Source: JAJDNW01 sp039714495 (GTDB lineage: Bacteria; Desulfobacterota; Desulfobacteria; Desulfobacterales; B30-G6). From it: a DNA stretch of 9,654 nucleotides. Every line of letters begins with the position of its first letter. Positions within the stretch are counted from its first letter, which is position 1. The translations under genes were made by a program, and so were the position numbers. The stretch lies in NCBI GenBank assembly GCA_039714495.1, contig JBDLJD010000153.1, forward strand, positions 1 to 9,654, written 5' to 3'. This document shows positions 1-7,545 of the stretch, one piece after another. The notes below the pieces were generated by a model. It was not told the origin of the DNA. It was given only the letters and a program-made list of their open reading frames with translations, and ran no database searches.

Positions 1-352
1 TGGCACCCAGCGCCTTCCAAGGTTGATTGGCATTGGAAGGGCCAAGGAACTGATCCTCACGGGCGAACATATCACCGCTAAGAAGGCCCTGGATTACGGC
101 ATGTTGAGTCGTGTCGTTCCTTCTGCTGAACTGGATCAGGCCGTCGCGGAAATGGTCGAAAAAATTTCAGGGTACGGCCCTGTGGCGCTTCACATGGCCA
201 AAACTGCCATCAACAAAGGCATGCAGGCCGACATTCACACCGCTCTGGATCTGGAGGCGCGATGCTACTCTCTTTGTTTTGCCACAGAGGACAGAGTAGA
301 AGGTATGAACGCATTTCTGCAGAAACGGAAACCCGAATTCAAAGGAAGTTAA
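1..352 (+). CDS. Enoyl-CoA hydratase/isomerase (crotonase family), C-terminal part, 5' end outside window
   Basis: Codons run from base 2 without interruption to the TAA at 350-352, giving 116 visible residues. They open with GTQRLPRLIG, the end of the crotonase motif GGTQRLPR, so the true start lies upstream of the window. The TTG at 23 is only an in-frame Leu. The family hydrates trans-2-enoyl-CoA to 3-hydroxyacyl-CoA in beta-oxidation, in the cytoplasm. The rest matches the family's C-terminal half: LTGEHITAKKALDYGMLSRV, then a helical trimerisation region, ending in FLQKRKPEFKGS. The oxyanion-hole glycines and both catalytic glutamates lie upstream and cannot be checked. The stop codon is directly followed by the ATG of an acyl-CoA dehydrogenase remnant, so the two were once a translationally coupled pair. 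Isomerase or other crotonase activities are not excluded. Confidence 0.9.
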   Translation, partial: GTQRLPRLIGIGRAKELILTGEHITAKKALDYGMLSRVVPSAELDQAVAEMVEKISGYGPVALHMAKTAINKGMQADIHTALDLEARCYSLCFATEDRVEGMNAFLQKRKPEFKGS

Positions 353-564
353 ATGGCCCAAAAATACTTTGGCGAGAGGAATCTGAAATTTCTCCTTTGT
401 GAAGTTTTCGATGCGGAGTCTCTAACTCGATCAGAATACTACCAGGACCACAACCAGAAGACCTTTTCATGGTGGCGAATTACTCTGTGGCCGTCTATTC
501 AGGGCTCAGTGACGGCCCCGCCCGTCTGATCGAAAACTTCGGCAGCCAATCGTTGCAGTATGTT
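353..564 (+). pseudogene. Acyl-CoA dehydrogenase remnant (N-terminal fragments, internal deletion, no 3' part)
   Basis: The ATG at 353 directly follows the upstream hydratase stop. The first 38 codons (MAQKYFGERNLKFLL... to KTF) match the start of the acyl-CoA dehydrogenase at 8418 in 30 of 38 residues. After base 466 the frame goes wrong and stops at TGA 527-529. From 469 a different frame (MVANYSVAVYSGLSDG, then ARLIENFGS) again matches the downstream gene, at 8766-8843, with 19 of 26 residues identical. The spacing between anchors is 8 nt here (461 to 469) but 240 nt in the intact copy (8526 to 8766), so about 232 bp are missing and the reading frame is shifted. Similarity fades after about 546-564, and the remaining ~450 codons of the family are absent. 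No functional dehydrogenase can be made. The segment between the remnant and the next gene is only about 50 nt. Confidence 0.9.
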
Positions 565-600
565 TATTAACATTGACAAGGTTTCAATAACCCTAAAAAG

Positions 601-607
601 AAGGAGG
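601..607 (+). promoter_or_regulatory. Strong Shine-Dalgarno site deciding the binding-protein start
   Basis: AAGGAGG lies 6 nt before the ATG at 614. An in-frame ATG at 560 would add 18 residues, but it has no such site, falls in or beside the dehydrogenase remnant, and would put a charged segment (KRRRK) ahead of a good signal peptide. The start at 614 is therefore preferred. Confidence 0.85.
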
Positions 608-613
608 AAAACC

Positions 614-1783
614 ATGCTTTACAAGAAAACGTTAACTCTTGTTGCTGTTGCTTTGTGTTTACTATGTTCAAGTGGGCCGGTGTTGGCAGAAACAAATGGT
701 GTTACAGACAAGGAAATCGTTGTCGCGACGATTCAGGATCTAAGCGGTCCCATAGCATTTATTGGAAAAACAACGTACCAGGGAATAAAAATGCGCATTG
801 ATGAGGCCAATGAAGCCGGCGGAATCCATGGACGGAAAATACGCCTCCTGGTTGAAGACCATGGGTATGACCCCAAAAAAAACCTCCTTGCTACGCAAAA
901 ACTTATTCAAAAGGAAGGTGTATTTGCCATTGTCGGCACGATCGGTACGCCTACCAATATGGCCGCCTTGCCGATCATCGTCGAAAATGAAGTTTTCAAC
1001 CTGTTTCCCTTATCCGCACACACCGCGATGTATGAACCGGTGAACGATTTCAAATATGCTCATGCGGTCACCAACCGGGCCGGTATCCGACTAGCCCTAA
1101 AGCATATGGTGGAAAGCGGCGGTTATAGCAAACCCGGCTCGATTTATCAGGATGATGAATACGGCCATGACGTTTATAATGGTTTTAAAGACGCAATAAA
1201 AGAGCTCGGCCTGACTCCGTGCGAGGTTACCACCTATAAGCGTGGCACCACCGATTTCTCTTCACAGGTGGCCAAGCTTAAGGCCGCAGGTTGTGATCTG
1301 GTTGTTTTGGGCGCGACGGTACGGGAACCGGTTGTCATTATTAAAGAAGCCAATAAGCAAGGATTTAAGACCACTTTTCTTGGGGGAACGGCGTCCATGA
1401 CACCCCTCGTTCATAAACTTGGTGGGGCGGATGTGGAGGGATTTTATGCTCTTTCGCAGTTCATTCAACCCTATGCCGACACCGCTGACAAAAACCAGAA
1501 AGCCTGGTTCGAAAGCTACGTGGAAAGGTTTGGAAGCGAGCCCGATACCTATACGATTTGGGGATATATCGGTGCAAGCCTTTTCGTCAAAGCTCTTGAA
1601 AAAACCGGTGCGGATTTGACTAAAGACAATTTCATTAAAGCGATGAACTCTCTTAGCTACGGTCCGGATATTTTCAAGGCTGAGTACAAGTATTCCAAAG
1701 ATAACCATCTGGGTGTTTCCGGTGTCCGAGTTATGCAGATCAAGAATGGAAGGTGGGGCAGCGTATCGGATATGCTGAGGTAG
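614..1783 (+). CDS. livK: Periplasmic substrate-binding protein of a LIV/HAAT-type ABC importer
   Basis: The product of 389 residues captures the substrate in the periplasm and delivers it to LivHM. Residues 1-25 form a signal peptide: a short basic start (MLYKK), a hydrophobic core, and a signal-peptidase-I-like VLA before Glu26. Cys15 and Cys18 are not in a lipobox, so it is probably soluble rather than a lipoprotein. The mature part is a two-lobed Peripla_BP_6 fold. It begins with EIVVATIQDLSGPIAFIGK and continues with GIKMRIDEANEAGGIHGR, the family hallmark, and then FAIVGTIGTPTNMAALPI, where ligand-contacting Ser/Thr residues usually sit. The length is normal. The gene starts the operon and is followed by a 144-nt gap before livH. 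The livK symbol refers to the family only. The neighbouring acyl-CoA ligase suggests a carboxylate ligand, which the sequence alone cannot settle. Confidence 0.92.
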   Translation: MLYKKTLTLVAVALCLLCSSGPVLAETNGVTDKEIVVATIQDLSGPIAFIGKTTYQGIKMRIDEANEAGGIHGRKIRLLVEDHGYDPKKNLLATQKLIQKEGVFAIVGTIGTPTNMAALPIIVENEVFNLFPLSAHTAMYEPVNDFKYAHAVTNRAGIRLALKHMVESGGYSKPGSIYQDDEYGHDVYNGFKDAIKELGLTPCEVTTYKRGTTDFSSQVAKLKAAGCDLVVLGATVREPVVIIKEANKQGFKTTFLGGTASMTPLVHKLGGADVEGFYALSQFIQPYADTADKNQKAWFESYVERFGSEPDTYTIWGYIGASLFVKALEKTGADLTKDNFIKAMNSLSYGPDIFKAEYKYSKDNHLGVSGVRVMQIKNGRWGSVSDMLR

Positions 1784-1821
1784 ACAACTTTGAAGCGCCA
1801 TTAATGGGATGTTTTTCGACT

Positions 1822-1844
1822 GGCTGTTTTCTGGTAAACCAGCC
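1822..1844 (+). other. Stem-loop between the binding-protein gene and livH
   Basis: GGCTGTTT at 1822-1829 can pair with AAA at 1836-1838 and CAGCC at 1840-1844, with C1839 bulged and a six-base loop. No T-run follows, so it does not look like an intrinsic terminator. Intercistronic hairpins after binding-protein genes often protect the upstream mRNA from 3' decay, which would raise binding protein over membrane components. That role is inferred here. Confidence 0.4.
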
Positions 1845-1927
1845 GAGATGATCAAGGTGGGAAAACGGTTAGGCCGAAACCCCCACTCATTTCTTAACAG
1901 GGGCAAAAAGAATGAGGAATAGATACC

Positions 1928-2809
1928 ATGCTAAACCAAGTGCTACAGCTTGCCCTAAGTGGAGTCGCGATCGGGAGCGTCTATGGGCTCATCGCGCTTG
2001 GCTTTGTGCTGGTGTACAAAGCTACGGAGATCATCAACTTCTCGCAAGGTGAATTGATGATGTTGGGCGCGTTTGCCGGGTTTACGTTTGTCAGTTTGCT
2101 GGGGCTTCCCTACTGGGTGTCGTTTATTTTGTCAATTGCTTTCATGTTTTTAATCGGTGTGCTGCTTGACCTCATTGTCCTCAGGCGGATACTCGGGCAT
2201 TCCGCTTTTTCAATCATTATGGTGACAATTGGTTTTGGTTATTTCATGCGCGGAATTGTGTCCATGATTCCCGCTTGGGGCACAGATACGTACAATCTGC
2301 CTACACCATTTAGCGGGTCCGTATTGAGGTTTGGCGGGTTGGCTCTCTCAGGCGAGTATCTTTCGGTTATCGTCATGACGATAATAATCTGCGTCATTCT
2401 CTTTTGTTTCTTTAAGTGGTCGCGAGTAGGAGTAGCCATGCAGGCCAGTTCTCAAAACCAGCTTGCGGCGTACTACATGGGAATCCCGGTTCGCAGGGTT
2501 AACACATTGACCTGGGGAATCTGCGCAGCGGCCGCAACCTTCGCGGGTATTCTGTTGGCTCCGATTACCTTTGTACACTCCAACATGGGATTTGTCGGCC
2601 TTAAGGCTTTTCCTGCCGCTGTGCTGGGCGGTTTCGGCAGTCTTCCCGGCGCCATCGCCGGGGGAATCATCATCGGCCTGATCGAGTCGTTCTCAGGGTT
2701 TTATCTCCCTGAAGGCATCAAGGATATTTCTGCCTACGTTGTTCTGTTGATCGTTCTGGTGATCAAGCCTAACGGTCTTTTCGGTGAACGTCTGACCAAG
2801 AAAGTGTAG
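1928..2809 (+). CDS. livH: LIV/HAAT-type ABC importer permease LivH
   Basis: This 293-residue inner-membrane permease of the BPD_transp_2 family forms half of the translocation channel with LivM. The hydrophobic sequence supports about eight membrane segments. The N-terminal block GLIALGFVLVYKATEIINFS followed by QGELMMLGAF is characteristic of LivH. The cytoplasmic coupling loop AVLGGFGSLPGA sits at residues 231-242, where it meets the ATPases, and is followed by IAGGIIIGLIE. The protein ends with IKPNGLFGERLTKKV, the usual C-terminal form. A GAGG at 1914-1917 lies 10 nt before the ATG. The length fits the family and no defect is seen. livM begins four bases after its stop codon, so the two permeases are probably co-translated. 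Confidence 0.95.
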   Translation: MLNQVLQLALSGVAIGSVYGLIALGFVLVYKATEIINFSQGELMMLGAFAGFTFVSLLGLPYWVSFILSIAFMFLIGVLLDLIVLRRILGHSAFSIIMVTIGFGYFMRGIVSMIPAWGTDTYNLPTPFSGSVLRFGGLALSGEYLSVIVMTIIICVILFCFFKWSRVGVAMQASSQNQLAAYYMGIPVRRVNTLTWGICAAAATFAGILLAPITFVHSNMGFVGLKAFPAAVLGGFGSLPGAIAGGIIIGLIESFSGFYLPEGIKDISAYVVLLIVLVIKPNGLFGERLTKKV

Positions 2810-2813
2810 CCTC

Positions 2814-3890
2814 ATGCGATTTATTTTCAAAACAGATTATGACCAGGACATCAAGCTCTTCAAACACGCGGGTGCCAAGTTTTGGTATGCGGTGCTGCTT
2901 GCCGTTGCAATCGCGGCTCCGGCGGTCTTGGGGAAGTATTATATATCCCAGCTTAGCTTTATTTGCATCTATAGCATCGCAGGCGTCGGCTTGATGCTTT
3001 TATCGGGATATGCCGGCCAGATTTCAATCGGTCACGCCGCCTTTCTGGCTGTTGGCGGATATACAGAGGCGATCGCCGTGAAAATGGGCCTGCCTTTTCC
3101 GCTTTCTCTTATTCTGTCTTTTATCGTGGCAGGATTGATCGGTATCATTATCGGTTTGCCGGCAATTCGCATTAAAGGTATTTATCTAGCCATTGCTACG
3201 CTGGCTTTCAATTTCATCTTGGAGGAAGTGCTAGTCCGTTGGTCCAGTGTTACCGGTGGGAATAACGGCCTGATGCTGGATCACGCAAAGTTGTTTGGTG
3301 TTGCGTTTAAGTCAACAGACAGTTTCTATTATTTGTCTTTGGCAATCCTGGTGATTGTCATCGTAGGCGTACTCAATCTCCTTCGCAGTTTCACGGGCAG
3401 GTCGTTTGTCGCCATTCGCGACTCGCAAATCTCCGCCCAGAGCATGGGGGTGGATCTTGCGAAATACAAAACCATGGCTTTTGGTTTGTCTGCAGGGATC
3501 ACCGGGATCGCAGGCTCGCTTTATGCATACAAGATCCGCTTTATCAGCCCTGAACAGTTTGGCGTGATGGTTTCCATCGAGCTGCTGATGATGATCGTCA
3601 TCGGGGGAATCGGTTCGCTTCATGGAGCCGTTTTCGGCGCCATATTCTTCATCTCGCTTCCTGAATTGATTTCGCTGGTAAAGAACTACCTGCCCGAGGC
3701 CATCGCAAACCAGGCTGGGCTGCAGCCGACCATATTCGGTTTCATCCTTATCTGCGTGGTTATTTTCCAACCGGAGGGGATATACGGGTGGTGGATCAAA
3801 ATACGTAGCTATTTTGAAATGTTCCCCTTCTATCGCAAAGCCACGTTCAAGCGCACTAAGACCTTCATGAAGTCAGATAGACTGAGCTAG
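2814..3890 (+). CDS. livM: LIV/HAAT-type ABC importer permease LivM
   Basis: This 358-residue permease is the LivH partner in the inner membrane. A hydrophilic N-terminus of about 25 residues precedes the membrane segments. LSGYAGQISIGHAAF at residues 63-77 is the LivM signature, and LPAIRIKGIYLAIATLAF follows. The coupling loop GGIGSLHGA is at residues 264-272. The C-terminus has the family's FQPEGIYGWW and then about 30 polar, basic residues. No strong ribosome binding site precedes the ATG, which lies four bases after the livH stop, so translation probably depends on coupling to livH. Its TAG stop (3888-3890) overlaps the AGGAGG that serves livG. Confidence 0.95.
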   Translation: MRFIFKTDYDQDIKLFKHAGAKFWYAVLLAVAIAAPAVLGKYYISQLSFICIYSIAGVGLMLLSGYAGQISIGHAAFLAVGGYTEAIAVKMGLPFPLSLILSFIVAGLIGIIIGLPAIRIKGIYLAIATLAFNFILEEVLVRWSSVTGGNNGLMLDHAKLFGVAFKSTDSFYYLSLAILVIVIVGVLNLLRSFTGRSFVAIRDSQISAQSMGVDLAKYKTMAFGLSAGITGIAGSLYAYKIRFISPEQFGVMVSIELLMMIVIGGIGSLHGAVFGAIFFISLPELISLVKNYLPEAIANQAGLQPTIFGFILICVVIFQPEGIYGWWIKIRSYFEMFPFYRKATFKRTKTFMKSDRLS

Positions 3891-3899
3891 GAGGCGAAT

Positions 3900-4673
3900 A
3901 TGATTTTTTTTCAAACCGAAGACCTCAGCATTCGTTTCGGCGGTGTCCTGGCTGTAAACTCGATGAGCTTCGGCGTTGATAAAGGCGAAATATTTACTAT
4001 TATCGGGCCGAATGGTGCCGGAAAAACAACCATCTTCAACCTCATCAGTCTCATCTACAGGCCAACCAGTGGACGGATCTTTTTTGAAGGCAAAGACCTA
4101 ACCAAAAACCGCCCCAGTGATGTGGCGCGCCATGGCATTGCCAGGACCTTTCAGAATATTGAACTGTTTGAGCATGAAACCGTATTGAAAAATATGCTCG
4201 TAGGGCGGCACCTGAAAAGGAGGACGACCCTTTGGGAACAGGCCCTGTTTCTGCCGAAAGTCAGAAGAGAGGAGATCATGCACAGGGATGCTGTTGAAAA
4301 AGTTATCGATTTCCTTGATCTGCAGCATTACCGCGACAGCGTTGTAAAGAATTTGCCTTACGGCGTGCAAAAAATTGTCGAACTGGGTCGCGCTCTTTGC
4401 ACCGAGCCGAAACTGCTCCTGCTGGATGAACCCTCATCCGGTCTTAACGTCGAAGAGACCGACGATATGGCCTTCTGGATAGAAGATATAAAAAAAGATC
4501 TGGGGATCACGGTATTGATGATCGAGCATGACATGAGCCTAGTTAACCGAGTTTCGGATCGGGTTCTGGCAGTAAACGAGGGTTGCGTCCTGGCTTCGGG
4601 AACGCCGGCGCAGTTGGTCGCTCATCCGGATGTTATTGCCGCCTATCTTGGAACAGGGGAGAATGATAAATGA
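3900..4673 (+). CDS. livG: LIV/HAAT-type ABC importer ATP-binding protein LivG
   Basis: This 257-residue cytoplasmic ATPase hydrolyses ATP with LivF to drive import. The Walker A motif GPNGAGKTT is at residues 36-44. The Q-loop lies in ARTFQNIELF. The signature LPYGVQK at residues 152-158 is the usual LivG variant of LSGGQ. Walker B LLLLDEP has Asp176 and the catalytic Glu177, and the switch His210 is in MIEHDM. The C-terminal segment ASGTPAQLVAHPDVIAAYLG is typical of the LIV ATPase family. All catalytic elements are present. AGGAGG at 3889-3894 lies five bases before the ATG. The TGA overlaps the livF start by four bases (ATGA at 4670-4673). Confidence 0.96.
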   Translation: MIFFQTEDLSIRFGGVLAVNSMSFGVDKGEIFTIIGPNGAGKTTIFNLISLIYRPTSGRIFFEGKDLTKNRPSDVARHGIARTFQNIELFEHETVLKNMLVGRHLKRRTTLWEQALFLPKVRREEIMHRDAVEKVIDFLDLQHYRDSVVKNLPYGVQKIVELGRALCTEPKLLLLDEPSSGLNVEETDDMAFWIEDIKKDLGITVLMIEHDMSLVNRVSDRVLAVNEGCVLASGTPAQLVAHPDVIAAYLGTGENDK

Positions 4674-5443
4674 GCGACACGATTCTTCAGTTGTCCAATG
4701 TCGAGTCGAGCTATGGCGCCGTGATATCGATTCGCGGCGTTTCCTTCAGTGTTCCTGAGGGAAGTATCGCTACCGTCCTGGGGGCTAACGGTGCGGGCAA
4801 GACAACGATTCTAAAGACCATATCGGGAGTTATCGATCCGGACAAAGGAAGCATAAGATATTGTGGAAAATATATTCAAAAGCGGTATCCGGACTGGATC
4901 GTACGGCAGGGAATCTGTCATGTGCCTGAAGGAAGACAGATCTTCCCGCTTTTGTCGGTGTACGATAATTTGATGATGGGGGCCTATACACGCAAAGATC
5001 GCCAAAACTTCACCAAAGACCTTGATACCATCTATGGATATTTTCCGATTCTCAAAGACCGTACAAATCAGATGGCCGGGGAACTCTCCGGCGGTCAGCA
5101 ACAGATGCTTGCGATCAGTCGCGCGTTGATGGGGCATCCGAAGCTTATGCTCCTCGATGAGCCCAGTCTCGGCTTGTCTCCGTTGCTGACCCAGGAGATC
5201 TTTGCCATTATCCGCCGGATCAATCGGGATAGCGGAACCACCATCCTGCTGGTCGAGCAGAATGCCAATATGGCTCTTGCCATTGCGGATTTCGGCTACG
5301 TTTTGGAGAATGGCCGAATCGTACTTGAGGATACCTGCGAAGCCCTGCTGCAGCATGAGGAGGTGCGGGAATATTATCTTGGTCAAAAAGAAAGCGGGGT
5401 TCGTGGAGAGCGCCGGTGGAAGAAGAAAAAGATGTGGAGGTAG
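4670..5443 (+). CDS. livF: LIV/HAAT-type ABC importer ATP-binding protein LivF
   Basis: This 257-residue ATPase is the second nucleotide-binding subunit. Walker A GANGAGKTT is at residues 38-46, the signature LSGGQ at 139-143, and Walker B LMLLDEPSLGL has Asp163 and Glu164. The switch region reads LLVEQNA, with Gln where most ABC ATPases have His. This is normal for LivF, not a defect. VPEGRQIFPLLSVYDNL is also a LivF hallmark. After the usual end at YYLG there is a short, very basic tail (ERRWKKKKMWR), which is slightly unusual and may be a read-on extension. The gene overlaps livG by four bases, indicating translational coupling. GGGGA at 4656-4660 can serve as its ribosome binding site. 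Confidence 0.96.
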   Translation: MSDTILQLSNVESSYGAVISIRGVSFSVPEGSIATVLGANGAGKTTILKTISGVIDPDKGSIRYCGKYIQKRYPDWIVRQGICHVPEGRQIFPLLSVYDNLMMGAYTRKDRQNFTKDLDTIYGYFPILKDRTNQMAGELSGGQQQMLAISRALMGHPKLMLLDEPSLGLSPLLTQEIFAIIRRINRDSGTTILLVEQNANMALAIADFGYVLENGRIVLEDTCEALLQHEEVREYYLGQKESGVRGERRWKKKKMWR

Positions 5444-5465
5444 AGGCTTGCCGTCAGCTATTTAG

Positions 5466-5497
5466 AATATTTGCGGCAATCCTGTTTAGGAAATATT
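5466..5497 (+). other. Imperfect inverted repeat before the ligase gene
   Basis: AATATTT (5466-5472) and AAATATT (5491-5497) are inverted copies. Between them TCCT (5480-5483) can pair with AGGA (5488-5491) around a GTTT loop, leaving a bulge on the left arm. It lies in the 86-nt gap between livF and the ligase. It has no T-run after it, so it is probably not a terminator. A role as processing site or operator is only a guess. Confidence 0.3.
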
Positions 5498-5529
5498 ACC
5501 CGCAATCAGAGCGTTAAACAGGATGCTTA

Positions 5530-7443
5530 ATGCGATTGAACATCAGAGACAACTTGAAGAGAGCTACTGCGTCGAATAAGGCAACATCGAACATTGAACC
5601 CACGAGTGAAGATATACGGTCTCTATTTGAGGAATCCGGGCTTCCAATGGGCGAGACGATGCCGATCCTGTTCTGGGATGCCGTCAGGCGCCGCAAGGAT
5701 AAGATACTCCTGCGCTATAAAGACTTCGGAATATGGAAAGCCGTGACCTGGCAGGAGGCCGGCAAGGCCGTAAAGGAAATTGGAATGGGGCTCATTTCAC
5801 TGGGGTTTGAACCCGGCGACTGTGTCTCGATCCTCGCCAACACGGTTCCGGAGTGGCTTTATGCCGATTTGGGGACATTGAGTGTTGCCGGTGTTTCTTC
5901 AGGCATATACCCCACCGATTCGGCGGAACAGGTCGAGTATCTGGTAAATGATTCCTATACAAAATTTCTGTTCGTCGAAGATGATGAGCAGTTGGATAAA
6001 GCATTGGGGATTCGGAGTAAGACCTCCCAGTTGCGCAAAATAATCGTCTTTGACATGGAAGGGCTGAGGGATTTTGACGATCCGTTTGTGATCAGCCTCG
6101 ACAAACTGCGCAAACTGGGAGCGGAACTCCTGAACAAAGACCATAGTGTCTGGGAAGAACGTGTCGCTCTTCGAAAACCGGATGATTTGGCGATCCTTGT
6201 TTACACTTCCGGCACTACCGGTAGGCCGAAAGGTGCGATGCTGAGCCACCGAAATATCATTGTCCAGATGCATATGTGCCGCAAGGCGATTCCGCAAGCT
6301 GAAGCTGACGAGCGAATGTGTTTTTTGCCTCTCTGCCACGTTGGCGAACGGATTATCGGGTGCTACGCCGCAATGTTGACCGGGACGAAAATGAACTTTG
6401 TCGAGAACCCGGATACCGTTCCTGAAAACGTTCGTGAGATCGCGCCGACCGTCTTCGCGGCGGTTCCGCGCATCTGGGAGAAATTTTATTCGGCCGTAGT
6501 CATAAAGTTGTCGGAGTCCACAGCCCTGCAACGATGGGTTTATGAAAAGGCGATGGCCGTTGGCTGGCAGTTGGCCGATTGTAGACTTCGATTCCAGGAG
6601 CCCAATGCACTGTTGAAAATGAAACACTGGATCGCCCGGCTCCTGGTGCTCAACAATGTGCGCAAGTTGATCGGGATTCATCGAGCCCGCATACTGGTAT
6701 CGGGGGCGGCTCCGATATCCAAGGATTTGATCCGTTGGTACATCGCCTTAGGGATCGAAATGATAGAGCTCTGGGGGCAAACCGAATGTGCCGGGATGAC
6801 TACCTGTATGCCTTTGGGAAGGACAAGGCTTGGCACGGTAGGTATTGAGTTGCCCTTGTCGAAAGTGAAATTATCCTCTCAAGGCGAGCTTCTAATCAGC
6901 GGTCCTCACGTTTTCATGGGGTATATGAACAATCCTAAAGGGACTGCCGAGGCTTTAAAGGATGGATGGCTGTATACCGGCGACGTAGGAGAGATCGACG
7001 AAGAGGGGTATGTCCGCATCACGGATCGCATGAAAGACATCATCATCACAGCCGGTGGGAAAAATATTACGCCCTCGGAGATAGAGAACCAACTCAAATT
7101 CTCGCCATATATTACCGATACAATCGTAATTGGAGACAGGCGGCCATACCTGGTCTGTCTGGTCATGATAGACCAGGAAAACGTCGAGAAGTTCGCCCAG
7201 GACCGCTCGATTCCGTTCTCCAACTACGTAAGCCTTTGCCGGAGGGAGGAGGTCCAGGAACTGATCAACGGAGAGGTGAAAAAGGTCAACGGGCAACTAG
7301 CACGTGTGGAGCAAATAAAAAAAATCCGACTCATCGAGCAGCAATTGACTGCGGAGGACGAGGAGCTTACGCCCACAATGAAACTCAAACGCAAGCTGGT
7401 AAATGAAAAATACAAAGAATTGATTGAATCCATGTACAAATAA
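5530..7443 (+). CDS. AMP-dependent acyl-CoA synthetase (long-chain fatty-acid--CoA ligase type)
   Basis: The product of 637 residues belongs to the ANL (AMP-binding) superfamily. It would join a carboxylic acid to CoA through an acyl-adenylate, in the cytoplasm or at the inner membrane. The ATP/phosphate loop YTSGTTGRPKG is at residues 225-235. LWGQTECAG at 414-422 forms the adenine/acyl pocket. TGD has the ribose-binding Asp485, and DR in RITDRMKD carries the hinge Arg500. GGKNITPSEIE follows at 510-520, and TPTMKLKRK near the C-terminus holds the probable adenylation Lys (Lys618 region). Length and motifs match the FadD15-like long-chain class, but substrate length or aromaticity cannot be read from sequence. 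AGGA at 5520-5523 lies six bases before the ATG. It is 86 nt after livF on the same strand, so it is probably in the same transcript and may activate what the importer brings in. Confidence 0.93.
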   Translation: MRLNIRDNLKRATASNKATSNIEPTSEDIRSLFEESGLPMGETMPILFWDAVRRRKDKILLRYKDFGIWKAVTWQEAGKAVKEIGMGLISLGFEPGDCVSILANTVPEWLYADLGTLSVAGVSSGIYPTDSAEQVEYLVNDSYTKFLFVEDDEQLDKALGIRSKTSQLRKIIVFDMEGLRDFDDPFVISLDKLRKLGAELLNKDHSVWEERVALRKPDDLAILVYTSGTTGRPKGAMLSHRNIIVQMHMCRKAIPQAEADERMCFLPLCHVGERIIGCYAAMLTGTKMNFVENPDTVPENVREIAPTVFAAVPRIWEKFYSAVVIKLSESTALQRWVYEKAMAVGWQLADCRLRFQEPNALLKMKHWIARLLVLNNVRKLIGIHRARILVSGAAPISKDLIRWYIALGIEMIELWGQTECAGMTTCMPLGRTRLGTVGIELPLSKVKLSSQGELLISGPHVFMGYMNNPKGTAEALKDGWLYTGDVGEIDEEGYVRITDRMKDIIITAGGKNITPSEIENQLKFSPYITDTIVIGDRRPYLVCLVMIDQENVEKFAQDRSIPFSNYVSLCRREEVQELINGEVKKVNGQLARVEQIKKIRLIEQQLTAEDEELTPTMKLKRKLVNEKYKELIESMYK

Positions 7444-7545
7444 TTCATTCAGGGGATTGTTTTGATTACAAATGTCTACACCATATCAAGCCTTTTGCCA
7501 TCGGTTTTTTTGAGAGGAACCTCCTGCATGATTTGATAGATAAAG

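Noticed and set aside
541..556. Sigma-54-like GG...GC pair (GGCAGC...TTGC)
   Set aside because: The spacing between GG and GC is 12 nt instead of the required 10, and the GG part is conserved dehydrogenase coding sequence also seen at 8838-8843.
573..599. TTGACA (573-578) with TAAAAA (594-599) as a sigma-70 promoter for the binding-protein gene
   Set aside because: The spacing is 15 nt and the -10 match is poor. Transcription would start within or after the ribosome binding site at 601-607, so it cannot serve this gene.
560..613. Upstream in-frame ATG at 560 as the start of the binding protein
   Set aside because: It has no ribosome binding site and would put 18 residues, including KRRRK, before a normal signal peptide. 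The ATG at 614 has an ideal AAGGAGG.
1262..1906. 214-codon open frame on the minus strand
   Set aside because: It lies antisense to the binding-protein gene and livK-livH gap, has no recognisable family motifs and is explained as a shadow of the coding strand.
5237..5280. LivF lacking the switch histidine, as a sign of an inactive ATPase
   Set aside because: LivF proteins normally have VEQN at this place. It is a family trait, not damage.
4811..5386. 191-codon open frame on the minus strand
   Set aside because: It is antisense to livF, whose Walker A, signature and Walker B motifs are intact. No start signal or recognisable product.
5899..6681. 260-codon open frame on the minus strand
   Set aside because: It is antisense to the well-supported acyl-CoA synthetase, which carries all ANL motifs, and the reverse product shows no family features.
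7462..7489. TTGATT and TATCAA as a promoter for the second hydratase
   Set aside because: Each matches consensus in only four of six bases, with 16-nt spacing, which is expected by chance in AT-rich DNA.
7491..7511. T-run at 7505-7511 as an intrinsic terminator after the ligase
   Set aside because: No stable stem can be drawn in the bases just before the T-run.
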